From Porphyromonadaceae bacterium FC4 (GTDB taxonomy: Bacteria; Bacteroidota; Bacteroidia; Bacteroidales; Porphyromonadaceae), in contig LT635553.1 of the NCBI GenBank assembly GCA_900120395.1, positions 1,594,254 through 1,658,253 of the forward strand: a DNA stretch of 64,000 nt, read 5' to 3'. The notes under the pieces were generated by a model, which worked only from the letters and a program-made list of their open reading frames with translations, was not told where the DNA came from and ran no database searches. Position numbers and translations under genes: made by a program. Position 1 is the first letter of the stretch. Every line of letters starts with the position of its first letter. Of the stretch, positions 17,837 through 25,938 are shown one piece after another.

Positions 17837-18516
17837 AGGGTCAGAGGTTCTAGAGGTCGGTCAAAGACCTGACTAAATGCGGTGGTGAGCCGATGGTAGG
17901 CTTCGTCCATGGAGACCCGGTGCCCGACCTCCAGGGAGAGGTTGGTCACTCCTTTGTCTGTAAATCCGCAGGGGTTGATCCAGTGAAACGCTTGTGGGGG
18001 TACACTGACGTTGAAAGCGATACCGTGCATGGTAATGAAGTGACTCGCCTTGATCCCAATGGCACAGACCTTTCGCGGCATGGGGGTATCCGTGTGCATC
18101 CAGACCCCGGAAGCTCCGTGGATCCGCTCCCCCACGAGGTCGTAGGTCCCTAGGACTCTAATGGCGACCTCCTCCAGGGCGTGCACGTAGTCACGCACCC
18201 CGAGCCCCAGCTCCATGAGGTCGAACACAGGATAGACCGTCCACTGACCGGGGCCGTGGTAGGTGACATCTCCCCCTCGCGTCGTGCGGTAGACCTCGAC
18301 CCCTGCCTCGGACAGGGCTTCTTTTGGGAAAAGGATGTTGTGAGGATCGGCGTGCTTCCCTAGGGTAAGGACGGGATGGTGTTCGTTGAAGAACAGCCGG
18401 TGCTGCGCCGGTCCGCCGGAGCGGTGAACCGCCACTGCATCGCGGAAGTACTGCTCCTGCTGGCTCAGTGCATCTGCATAAGAGATGCGTCCGTTATTGA
18501 CCACTTGGATGTTCAT
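17833..18516 (-). CDS. lipB: Octanoyl-[ACP]:protein octanoyltransferase
   Basis: The 227-residue LipB moves octanoyl from acyl carrier protein to lipoyl domains. Motifs: HPVLTLGKH, the substrate pocket RGGDVTYHGPGQ, KVCAIGIKASHFITMHG with the catalytic Lys, GIAFNV, and NPCGF with the catalytic Cys. ATG at 18516 is chosen because it overlaps the stop of the AddB-like gene (ATGA). The longer reading to 18567 would add 17 residues lying inside that gene. It is coupled downstream to coaA by another ATGA. Confidence 0.95.
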   Translation of the reverse strand: MNIQVVNNGRISYADALSQQEQYFRDAVAVHRSGGPAQHRLFFNEHHPVLTLGKHADPHNILFPKEALSEAGVEVYRTTRGGDVTYHGPGQWTVYPVFDLMELGLGVRDYVHALEEVAIRVLGTYDLVGERIHGASGVWMHTDTPMPRKVCAIGIKASHFITMHGIAFNVSVPPQAFHWINPCGFTDKGVTNLSLEVGHRVSMDEAYHRLTTAFSQVFDRPLEPLTL

Positions 18517-21500
18517 ACTCTCTTCTTTGCTTTCGGACAAAGGTGGGCTATAGGGCAGTACATACATGCAGAGTCACTCGGCGCAGGTTCAAAAGCCTGC
18601 TCGGGATCAGCTATCTCTGCTATGGCTTGCTCCAAAAGTAGCTGTACGGACGGCTCAAAGTCCGCAAAGTTTTCGACCTCCTCAAAGCGGCTCTTGTCCT
18701 CAGCCATCGTCTGATCCACCTTCAGAGCAAAGAACTCGTCGGTCATCGGCTTGTAGATACTCGGAATGATCTTTTTGAACTTCGGGATCCGGATGGGCCC
18801 TGACCTACCACTGAGGGTGGTGCTGTATTCTACGGGATCATTGAGCATGAGCGCGTACAACAAGAGCTGGATGCCAGCTCTATTGTGGTTCTTTTTGCGG
18901 ATCTTTTCCAGATTCAGAAGGGTGTTTGCTTTGTCACTTCCGGTCTTGAAGTCAACAATGTGCAGGGTCCCATAGGCATCGAGATGCATCCGGTCTATAT
19001 AGCCGATCACATTCACCGTATCACCGGTAGGTATAGGCACTGCTGACTTGAAGCGGAGCTCCCCGCCTACATAGCAGGAGAAGGTGTCGATATTTTCCAC
19101 ATCGTGCTTGATCACGTTGCGGATCATCATGTGTGCACCGGACTCGAATAGTCGGTCGAAATTGCCGACTTGGTCGCGCTTGAACTCTCTTCTATAGCAC
19201 TCGCGGTACTTGCTCTCTATCTCAGTCGGATCGTCGAGCCATTTCTGCAGCACATCGAGATCGGGCTGCCTGCCTTCGAACTGCGCATACAGTGCCTCGA
19301 TCGTGCCGTGTACCAGCGTGCCGAGAGTGCGGCTGTCCAGCGTCTCGGAGAGCTCATCGGTATCCTGGATGCCCTCCACCCTCTTGGCATAAAACTTGAG
19401 CGGGCAGCTGAGGAAGTCGTTGATCGCAGAGGCAGAGAGGTGACGCTTGCCCCCATTGATGATGGTCTCGCGGTAGCCCAAGAACTTTTGGCGGTTCGGC
19501 CGGATGGAGACGACCTCAGAGGTGTCGACACGCAGGGGGTAGCCCGCCGAGCGATAGGTGACCTTCTTCCCATTGGGACTGTAGATGTAGTCAATCAGAC
19601 GGAAGTAGCGCGACGGCTCACCATCGGAGAGGTTGTTCCGGCGGGAGTCGTAGGTGCAGTAGAGCTGCGACGCACGGGAGATCAGGCGTAGGAAGTTGTA
19701 GGCACGGGTCTGCTCATGCCACTTGTACGTTGGCAGCCCCGCACCTACGCGAATGACGTGGGGGATGATGCTCTTGAGGTGGCTGCGCCCGGGCAATACT
19801 CCCTCCGTGGCATCAGGAATAAGCAGGATATCAAAGTCGAGTCCGCGAGTCTCCAGTATCCCCATCACTTGAAGCCCTCTGAGCGGCTCACCCTGGTAGG
19901 GGATACGTGCATAGGTAAAGAGAGTCTGCAGGAGATCCTCCATGATGGAGATGGAGAAAGCACCCGACGAGGGCTCCTTCTCTAAGTGCTCCTGTACCGC
20001 CTCATACCGCTCACGGAGCAAGTCTCGCAAGAAGGGAAGCACGGAATGCTCGGCAGTATAGATTGCTTGATCCTCCTCTGCGTCAGATGGAGCGTCCATG
20101 AGGAGCTCAACGAGATGAAGGAAGTACTCCAGTAGCCACAGTCCACCGTGCGAATCGGCATCCTCCTGTGGAGGGTAAACAAAGAGAGCCTTTAGGAAAG
20201 CAAGCTGGTCGGGGTTGGGACTCACGGCATTCCAGAGGTCAGCCATAGCGTCCTCCGACAGTCGGAAGAGCTTTTCACCGTCTATTGTTGCCGTTATTCG
20301 GGTTCGGAGATCTCCTCCCTCAAATACCGGGTCAAGGGAGCTACCGGCAAGGATCTCCTTGACCTCTACCCCTCTCCAGTAGGACGCACGCTTGTCTGTC
20401 CGTCGCTGCCGTACTTGCTTGAGGATCGCTATGAGCCGTAGGAGCATACCGACCAGGGGCATCTCCCTCAGCGGGTACCCCATGGTCACATTGACCTCGT
20501 ACTCAAAGTCTGCCGGCAGGTTGCTCAGCAGTGGCATGAGCAGTCGCTCGTTGGGAAGGACGACTGCCACCTGGAGGTTTTTGATCCGATCGCCCCACTC
20601 CCGATACATCTGTTTAATGCAGTTATCACCGATGTATACTGCTTGAGCCACTTTGGACGGGATGGAGACGAGGTCGATCTCCGGCAAGGTGTCGACCCGA
20701 TCAAAGACGATGCGATCCTCACCCTCAGGGGGAGGGAAGTTCCTCCGATTTTGTTCAGCAAAGGAGCCGGCTATTCGCTTCCCCTTCATCGCCTCGCCCT
20801 CGTAGTCCCAGTAGAATAAGGTATTCGGATCCTCCTTATAATGCGTGAGCAGCCGCCGCTCAACCTCTGAAAGCGCATTGAGCCCCACAAAGACGTTGTG
20901 CACCCCGTTCCCAACGAGCGAGCGCTCACCTCGGTTGATCCCTTCGTAGATCTCCCGCAGCGTCATCCCGTCGTAGGCGAGTCCTACGTTTCGGAGCCGA
21001 TCCTTGAGCAGACTATAGACCTCGGGCATCTTACTAAAGAGGGACACAAAGGTATCCTCGTGCTTGTACTCGGATATATCCCTGGAGCCTGCCCAACCCA
21101 GAAACGGCTTCAACGCCTCCCACTGTCTATCCTCGATGTAGCTCTTATCCTCGGAGAGTGCTGCGAGGTCAGCCGCATTGAGGTAGATCTCCACGGGATC
21201 CTTGAGGTGCTTATCGATATCCCCAAAGTCATTGATGATGTACTCGCCAAGCTGGTAAAAGTCACTGAAGGACTCCCACTTTTCATCAAGACCGACCTCG
21301 CTTAGCGTGAGGTACAGTTGGTAGATGACCAGCAGCTGATTATTGACATCTACCTCCGGCAGACTACACTCGTGCCTCAGCTGGTCAATGAGCGTGGTCA
21401 CCTGCGGCAGTATGATCGTCCTTCCGTCCGCCCGAGCATACTCCTTGATGTAGTGCTGAAAAAACAGCCCCGCCCTACGGTTTTGGAAATAAAACCGATA

Positions 21501-21572
21501 CTGCTTTAGCTCGTCCCGATGATGGGTATAAAAGTGGTGGGCTATGGACTTGAGAAAGGGGGTATACTTCAC
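18513..21572 (-). CDS. AddB-like PD-(D/E)XK nuclease with iron-sulfur cysteines
   Basis: The 1019-residue protein has the layout of the AddB/RexB subunit. The N-terminal part is helicase-like but degraded, followed by a C-terminal RecB-type nuclease (HLSASAINDFLSCPLKFYAKR near residue 720, VIGYIDRMHLD, IVDFKTGSD). Four cysteines fit the AddB iron-sulfur staple: one in SCPLKF and three in CMYCPIAHLC at the extreme C-terminus. The partner is an AddA-like UvrD helicase-nuclease, which is not in this window. The complex would resect double-strand breaks. It follows the Rieske-like lipoprotein gene by about 40 bp and is coupled to lipB. Confidence 0.85.
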   Translation of the reverse strand: MKYTPFLKSIAHHFYTHHRDELKQYRFYFQNRRAGLFFQHYIKEYARADGRTIILPQVTTLIDQLRHECSLPEVDVNNQLLVIYQLYLTLSEVGLDEKWESFSDFYQLGEYIINDFGDIDKHLKDPVEIYLNAADLAALSEDKSYIEDRQWEALKPFLGWAGSRDISEYKHEDTFVSLFSKMPEVYSLLKDRLRNVGLAYDGMTLREIYEGINRGERSLVGNGVHNVFVGLNALSEVERRLLTHYKEDPNTLFYWDYEGEAMKGKRIAGSFAEQNRRNFPPPEGEDRIVFDRVDTLPEIDLVSIPSKVAQAVYIGDNCIKQMYREWGDRIKNLQVAVVLPNERLLMPLLSNLPADFEYEVNVTMGYPLREMPLVGMLLRLIAILKQVRQRRTDKRASYWRGVEVKEILAGSSLDPVFEGGDLRTRITATIDGEKLFRLSEDAMADLWNAVSPNPDQLAFLKALFVYPPQEDADSHGGLWLLEYFLHLVELLMDAPSDAEEDQAIYTAEHSVLPFLRDLLRERYEAVQEHLEKEPSSGAFSISIMEDLLQTLFTYARIPYQGEPLRGLQVMGILETRGLDFDILLIPDATEGVLPGRSHLKSIIPHVIRVGAGLPTYKWHEQTRAYNFLRLISRASQLYCTYDSRRNNLSDGEPSRYFRLIDYIYSPNGKKVTYRSAGYPLRVDTSEVVSIRPNRQKFLGYRETIINGGKRHLSASAINDFLSCPLKFYAKRVEGIQDTDELSETLDSRTLGTLVHGTIEALYAQFEGRQPDLDVLQKWLDDPTEIESKYRECYRREFKRDQVGNFDRLFESGAHMMIRNVIKHDVENIDTFSCYVGGELRFKSAVPIPTGDTVNVIGYIDRMHLDAYGTLHIVDFKTGSDKANTLLNLEKIRKKNHNRAGIQLLLYALMLNDPVEYSTTLSGRSGPIRIPKFKKIIPSIYKPMTDEFFALKVDQTMAEDKSRFEEVENFADFEPSVQLLLEQAIAEIADPEQAFEPAPSDSACMYCPIAHLCPKAKKRV

Positions 21573-21612
21573 GTCTTGACTTCGTTCGTACGTCAGAGGA
21601 TCAATTAAAAGG

Positions 21613-22122
21613 TCAGTTTGAGATCAACAGCAGATCATCCACTCGTCGGCATCTATACCGGGTCAGTGGAGACTTGGCGGGTCCCCGCACCGGATTTGCG
21701 ACACCCATCGTCAGGTCGTACAGACTATGACACTTGGGACACTCCGCACCCAGCAGCAGCCCACTCGGCAGTTGCGACTCGGGCACCGGCGATACCGGCA
21801 CCAGCGTCGGCCACTCATACGGGCAAGCTACCTCATAGGCACAAAAAGCCCCACGCGCACCGGACAGATGGGTGACCAGCAGTCCGGCATGCCCCAAGCG
21901 ATCCTCCGGAGTCCTCGGATGGGTCAGCGACATTTGGCTCAGCGGCTCCAAAAGGGTATGCCCCTCACTCATGAGGTCCAGCACGTACCACACCGGCGCA
22001 TCAGGCAGCCGACGCTGCTCCTCCGGGGCTGCACTGCGACACCCCACCAGCAGGAGCAGCATGCCTACCGCACCGAGCAGGTATCCTCGATCAGTTGTTC
22101 GCACCCAGTAGTCGGTCGACAT
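21613..22122 (-). CDS. Rieske-like lipoprotein lacking the canonical ligand set
   Basis: The protein has a lipoprotein signal (GAVGMLLLLVGC) and a C-terminal half with the outline of a Rieske domain: FCAYEVACPYEW, then ECPKCHSLYDLTMG and GPAKSPLTRY. In true Rieske proteins the pairs are CxH and CxxH. Here the first His is Tyr and the second loop reads CPKCH, so a normal [2Fe-2S] cluster is unlikely. Similar degenerate lipoproteins are common in Bacteroidota and their role is unknown. The gene overlaps the end of the SRPBCC gene. ATG at 22122 or GTG at 22104 (smaller overlap, compact signal) could be the start. Confidence 0.7.
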   Translation of the reverse strand: MSTDYWVRTTDRGYLLGAVGMLLLLVGCRSAAPEEQRRLPDAPVWYVLDLMSEGHTLLEPLSQMSLTHPRTPEDRLGHAGLLVTHLSGARGAFCAYEVACPYEWPTLVPVSPVPESQLPSGLLLGAECPKCHSLYDLTMGVANPVRGPAKSPLTRYRCRRVDDLLLISN

Positions 22123-22528
22123 CCAGCTGCTCAAGCGCATCAGCCGCTTTTTCGAGCAAAGGGTTCACCTGAGTCTTGATCATCCCGGAGAGAAACGCCG
22201 GGACATCAGCCTCTACGGACACCTGAGCAGAAGTGCTGTTTTCGTCAGTGGGCGTGAGGTAGACGCAGAGGGTCATCGGCACCGGTGTCCCCTCACCTCT
22301 GTACTTCACGACGTTGGGCTCCTCCTCTTCGATTCGGACAAACTTTAGCGCACCAACCATCGGAGCTGTGAAAGAGACGCTGTCCTCCGTCAGGACCACA
22401 TCCTTAGTCGGGAGCTTATCTCTGGTTTTCTCCAAAAAGCCCTCCAGCGACAGCGGGTTTCTGAAAAGCCGGAATACCGTGACGTTATCTTTCTTTATCG
22501 TAAAGGGTCTGCTTGTATAGGTCTGCAT
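22091..22528 (-). CDS. SRPBCC-family (START-like) protein
   Basis: A 145-residue cytoplasmic protein without a signal. It has the alternating beta pattern and final long helix (FLSGMIKTQVNPLLEKAADALEQLDVDRL) of polyketide-cyclase/START-like folds, which bind hydrophobic ligands. It resembles the conserved Bacteroidota SRPBCC proteins encoded next to pyrE, where it also stands here, about 90 bp after pyrE. Function unknown. Confidence 0.7.
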   Translation of the reverse strand: MQTYTSRPFTIKKDNVTVFRLFRNPLSLEGFLEKTRDKLPTKDVVLTEDSVSFTAPMVGALKFVRIEEEEPNVVKYRGEGTPVPMTLCVYLTPTDENSTSAQVSVEADVPAFLSGMIKTQVNPLLEKAADALEQLDVDRLLGANN

Positions 22529-22615
22529 GATCTTTGAGTCTACTTAGTTGTTTTACCGTTGTTTTATCTCGACTGTCACCCGGGTATAGGTGGCACTTTT
22601 TTCTCCTTGCAGGGG

Positions 22616-23251
22616 TCACTCTTTCATCCAGCGGTCCGGCGCCTGCCTCCACTCCTTGAGGGTCTCCAGTTCACCTGTGCCGACCACACCGGAGCGTACT
22701 GCTTCCTCGATCAGCGCATCGTAGTTCGTCAGGGTATGCAGCTCGACCCCCGCCTCAGCAAAGGCCTGCTCTGCCTGGGCAAACTGATGGGTGTAGTTGG
22801 CTACCATCCCCAGCACCTCCAGTCCCGCTTCACGTAGGGCGGCTACAGCTTTTAGGCTGCTGCCACCGGTAGAGATGAGGTCCTCGACCACCACGATCTT
22901 GTCCCCGGACTCTACCTTACCTTCGATCTGATTGCCCCTGCCGTGGTCTTTGGCTTTGCTGCGTACGTAGCAAAAGGGAAGACCCAGATGCTCGGCGACC
23001 AACACCCCCGAGGCAATAGCTCCGGTGGCAACACCGCAGATCATGGTAGCCTCGGGATAGAGCTCTCGGACCAGATCCGCCAACGCCCTGCTGATGTACG
23101 CCCGCACCTCAGGATAGGAGAGGGTCAGTCGGTTGTCGCAGTATATAGGACTCTTCCATCCGGAGGCGAGAGTGAAGGGATCCGTGGGCTGTAGCCGTAC
23201 TGCCTTTACCTCCAGTAGCCTGCGGGCTATCTCATGTTTTACGCTATTCAT
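22616..23251 (-). CDS. pyrE: Orotate phosphoribosyltransferase
   Basis: The 211-residue PyrE makes OMP from orotate and PRPP in pyrimidine synthesis. Motifs: FTLASGWKSPIYCDNR, the PRPP loop VVVEDLISTGGSSLKA, and CYVRSKAKDHGRGNQIEG with the catalytic Lys and the mobile loop. The start at 23251 gives the family N-terminus (MNSVKHEIARRLLEVKAVRL) and lies 49 bp downstream of a TAATTTTG element. The longer reading to 23326 would run through that promoter. It heads the set pyrE, SRPBCC, Rieske-like, addB-like, lipB, coaA. Confidence 0.95.
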   Translation of the reverse strand: MNSVKHEIARRLLEVKAVRLQPTDPFTLASGWKSPIYCDNRLTLSYPEVRAYISRALADLVRELYPEATMICGVATGAIASGVLVAEHLGLPFCYVRSKAKDHGRGNQIEGKVESGDKIVVVEDLISTGGSSLKAVAALREAGLEVLGMVANYTHQFAQAEQAFAEAGVELHTLTNYDALIEEAVRSGVVGTGELETLKEWRQAPDRWMKE

Positions 23252-23299
23252 GGTACTGTACGTCGTATTGTATTGTAATGCTGTATCTGTTTCCAACCC

Positions 23300-23307
23300 C
23301 AAAATTA
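23300..23307 (-). promoter_or_regulatory. Likely -7 element of the pyrE set
   Basis: The minus strand reads TAATTTTG, matching TAnnTTTG, 49 bp upstream of the pyrE ATG. No matching TTTG is seen at the -33 position. Confidence 0.45.
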
Positions 23308-23468
23308 CGGAAAGAATTCCGATCACCCTAATTTATGTACCCCGGGTCGGCAGCACCCCGCCAGGGGTCGCAGCAAGGTTCGATCACTTGGCAAACAACA
23401 ATCACCTATACCGCTGATAAACAACTCAATAGGCATCCTCAAAAACAAAGACAACCGGGAGCAAAAAG

Positions 23469-23547
23469 TTTCCTACTGGAAAGAGATTGCTTCTATCCGT
23501 CAAATCGTTTTCTTTCCTACTGGAAACATTTCCCTTCTATCCGTCAA
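23469..23547 (+). repeat. 44-bp-unit composite repeat, copy 4
   Basis: The palindromes start at 23469 (TTTCCTACTGGAAAG) and 23513, followed by TCTATCCGTCAA. An upstream module begins CTGATAAACA near 23413. A GGGTCGG/GGGGTCGC trace of the hairpin family sits at about 23341-23370. The interval 23252-24027 lies between divergent genes and has no coding gene, but it holds a short-transcript unit at its right end. Confidence 0.88.
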
Positions 23548-23862
23548 TTTTTTTTTCGCCTGCTCCGAACGGGAAATCAAGGGTGTTCTTTTCACGCAAT
23601 CGCACATAAACTTTTAGCAGTCCCGAACAAAGCCGGATCATTTTCCCGCAGCACCCGACACGATCAGAACAAAACACCAAAACTTACAAATTCACCCACA
23701 CGGATAATTTCGATTAATACAAACAAGCGACACAAAGACAACTTATTTGATACATTTAGAGTCGCTAAATACCAGAACGATACGTCATGACCCGGGCGAA
23801 TATACACGCCCAAAGCCCTCAAGCCCGCTGCAAGCCTGGGCAAACCGTAGAAGTATAAACTA

Positions 23863-23894
23863 TTTGTACATATCGGCGGATATCATTACATTTG
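23863..23894 (+). promoter_or_regulatory. Complete Bacteroidota promoter (TTTG-N20-TACATTTG)
   Basis: TTTG at 23863-23866, a 20-bp spacer, and TACATTTG at 23887-23894 match the -33/-7 consensus with optimal spacing. Transcription would begin near 23900 and run into the short terminator-ended unit, then towards the radical SAM gene at 24028. Confidence 0.7.
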
Positions 23895-23899
23895 CACCG

Positions 23900-23966
23900 T
23901 GTTTTTCATAGTATTAGATTTTAGGTTAATATTGAGAAAAGGGTTGTCGGGAGACAACCTTTTTCT
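23900..23966 (+). ncRNA. Short leader or small RNA of about 65 nt
   Basis: Between the promoter and a strong terminator lies about 65 nt containing GTGTTTTTCATAGTATTAG. I recall a very similar block at the 5' end of many Bacteroidales transcripts. It has no open frame of note. It may be a free small RNA or an attenuating leader of the gene at 24028. The transcript ends are inferred. Confidence 0.5.
23937..23965 (+). terminator. Intrinsic terminator with T-tract
   Basis: The stem is GGTTGTC (23942-23948) against GACAACC (23953-23959), with loop GGGA. It is preceded by AAAA and followed by TTTTTC and TTTTT. It lies 60-90 bp before a coding start, which suggests attenuation or the end of a small RNA. 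Confidence 0.75.
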
Positions 23967-24027
23967 TTTTATCTTTACAGCTGAAGCGTGAAGCCAATGC
24001 GGCTCCATCCTAAAAGAGACTCACTCC

Positions 24028-24948
24028 ATGCAAAAACCGTATCGCGACTTTTCGGAATACTTTAGTGCGCACTTCCCCTACAAGGTTCAGAAGATCTCAC
24101 TCAACGCCGGCTGTACCTGTCCGAATCGGGACGGCTCAACCGGCACAGGGGGCTGTACCTACTGCAACAACCGCTCCTTTTCGCCCGAGTACACCGCCCG
24201 GCTCAAGCCGATAGGCGAGCAGATGCAGGAGGGGATGGCTTTCTTTGCACACAAGTACCCTCAGATGCGCTATCTGGCTTATTTTCAGAGCTACACCAAT
24301 ACCTACGGGGATCGCCAAGCACTCCAAGCCATGTACGCCGCGGCATTGGCACAGCCCGGTGTGGTAGGTCTGGTGCTCGGCACCCGTCCGGACTGCATGG
24401 ATGAGGAGTGGCTCCGGTACTTTGCCGACCTCCGGGAGCGGACGCACGTCTTCATCGAGTATGGCGTGGAGAGCACGCTGGACCGGACACTCCGGCGGGT
24501 CAACCGGGGGCACACTTTCAGCCAAGCTGCCGAGTCCATCCGGCGTACATCGGAGCACGGACTGCCCTGCGGGGCGCACCTGATCATAGGACTGCCGGGG
24601 GAGTCTCGGGACGACTTCCTGCACCACATAGACGAACTCAACAACCTGCCGATCACTTCGATCAAGTTGCACCAGCTGCAGATCTTGAGAGGCACGATCA
24701 TGGGCAGAGATTACATGAAAGACCCTGCGGCATTTGGGCTCATGACCGCTGACGACTACCTGGAGATCGCCGTAGACCTCCTCCGACACATGCGTCCGGA
24801 TCTGTACGTCGACCGATTTGTCTCACAGTCCCCACCCGACCTGATCCTGGCACCCAGGTGGTCGATCAAGAACTATATTTTCACCAACAAACTGGTGAAC
24901 ACCATGCTCAATAGAGGATACCGCCAGGGAGACCTCTACGGGAAGTAG
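24028..24948 (+). CDS. YhcC-like radical SAM protein (TIGR01212 type)
   Basis: The 306-residue protein carries the family motif NAGCTCPNRDGSTGTGGC followed by TYC, which supplies the three cysteines of the [4Fe-4S] cluster. It also has YFQSYTNTYGD, LGTRPDC, EYGVESTLDRTLRRVNRGH and HLIIGLPGE. Radical SAM proteins use S-adenosylmethionine to start radical chemistry. Members of this family have been linked to tRNA or metabolic modification but the substrate is unclear. It is alone in its orientation, convergent with ribF and preceded by the short leader unit. Confidence 0.9.
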   Translation: MQKPYRDFSEYFSAHFPYKVQKISLNAGCTCPNRDGSTGTGGCTYCNNRSFSPEYTARLKPIGEQMQEGMAFFAHKYPQMRYLAYFQSYTNTYGDRQALQAMYAAALAQPGVVGLVLGTRPDCMDEEWLRYFADLRERTHVFIEYGVESTLDRTLRRVNRGHTFSQAAESIRRTSEHGLPCGAHLIIGLPGESRDDFLHHIDELNNLPITSIKLHQLQILRGTIMGRDYMKDPAAFGLMTADDYLEIAVDLLRHMRPDLYVDRFVSQSPPDLILAPRWSIKNYIFTNKLVNTMLNRGYRQGDLYGK

Positions 24949-24981
24949 ATTTTTGAAAAGATACGCCGCACGTCGGAAAGA

Positions 24982-25938
24982 CTAGCGGAGGACGAGGGCA
25001 TGATCGGCAAAATAGGCCTTGGTCGCAGCCTCGTCTCGCACCAACTGCTGAGCCAGCTCTTCGCGAGTGGCAAAGGCAATGTCCTGTCGCAAGAAGCTAC
25101 GAAAGGCGATCTCAACCTGCCGACCATACAGGCTCCCGGAGTAGCCAAATAGGAACGCCTCCAACTGGTGCTCGAGGTCAGGAGCAATGGTCGGACGGCA
25201 GCCGTAGTACGCCATGGCGGGGTACACATACTCCCCAACCTTTACCTCAGAGACAAAGATGCCGTCCTCGGGCATGACCAGGTGCGGGTCTATGGGGCGG
25301 ATATTGGCAGTGGGATAGCTGAGGGTGCGCCCGATCTGACTGCCGGAGACCACATCGCCTACGAAAGAATAGGGACGACCCAACATCCGGGCTGCCTTCT
25401 CGAAGTCACCGCTCCGGATGCAGGCTCGTATCGCCGTAGAACTGACGCCTTCATCGCCCACAAATACTCGGCTGATACGGTGTACACTGACTCCCTGACT
25501 GCGGATCCGATCATCAAACTGCCTCAGCGTGACATGCGGCTCCCTTCTCCCAAAGCGGTTATCATACCCCAGCACCAGTCCTTTGAGCCCGATCTCGATC
25601 AGCGGACGCAAGAACTGCTCGGGCGTCTCTGCTGCCAATTCTCTCGTGAACCGAAGCAAGAGAATGGCATCTCCCGGCAATTGCCCCAGTATCCTCAGCT
25701 TGTTTTGGAGCGACATCAGGCAGTCGGGGGGAGGTAGATCCGGTCGGAGGACCTCCTGCGGGTGGTGATCCAGAGTGATGATCACGGAGGCATACCCATG
25801 CTCTGACGCCTGCAGTGCTGTCTGCTCGGCGAGCGCTCGGTGCCCGAGATGCACGCCGTCGAAGTACCCTATCGTAGCAAAGAAAGGGAGCCCGTCCAGC
25901 TGTTTTGCCAGGTCTTCGAGGTCGGTCAGTACGGTCAT
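24982..25938 (-). CDS. ribF: Bifunctional riboflavin kinase/FAD synthetase
   Basis: The 318-residue RibF makes FMN and then FAD. The N-terminal adenylyltransferase domain shows ATIGYFDGVHLGH and ITLDHHPQEVL, then VLGYDNRFGRR and EGVSSTAIR. The C-terminal kinase domain, from about residue 185, has GRPYSFVGDVVSGSQIGRTLSYPTANI, split here only by the reading of motifs, and later DGIFVSEV. The start overlaps the stop of the EnvC-like gene as ATGA, so translation is coupled. Confidence 0.95.
   Translation of the reverse strand: MTVLTDLEDLAKQLDGLPFFATIGYFDGVHLGHRALAEQTALQASEHGYASVIITLDHHPQEVLRPDLPPPDCLMSLQNKLRILGQLPGDAILLLRFTRELAAETPEQFLRPLIEIGLKGLVLGYDNRFGRREPHVTLRQFDDRIRSQGVSVHRISRVFVGDEGVSSTAIRACIRSGDFEKAARMLGRPYSFVGDVVSGSQIGRTLSYPTANIRPIDPHLVMPEDGIFVSEVKVGEYVYPAMAYYGCRPTIAPDLEHQLEAFLFGYSGSLYGRQVEIAFRSFLRQDIAFATREELAQQLVRDEAATKAYFADHALVLR

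Noticed and set aside
23252-23326. Longer start for pyrE
   Set aside because: The extension would run through the TAATTTTG promoter-like element, and the family N-terminus begins at 23251.
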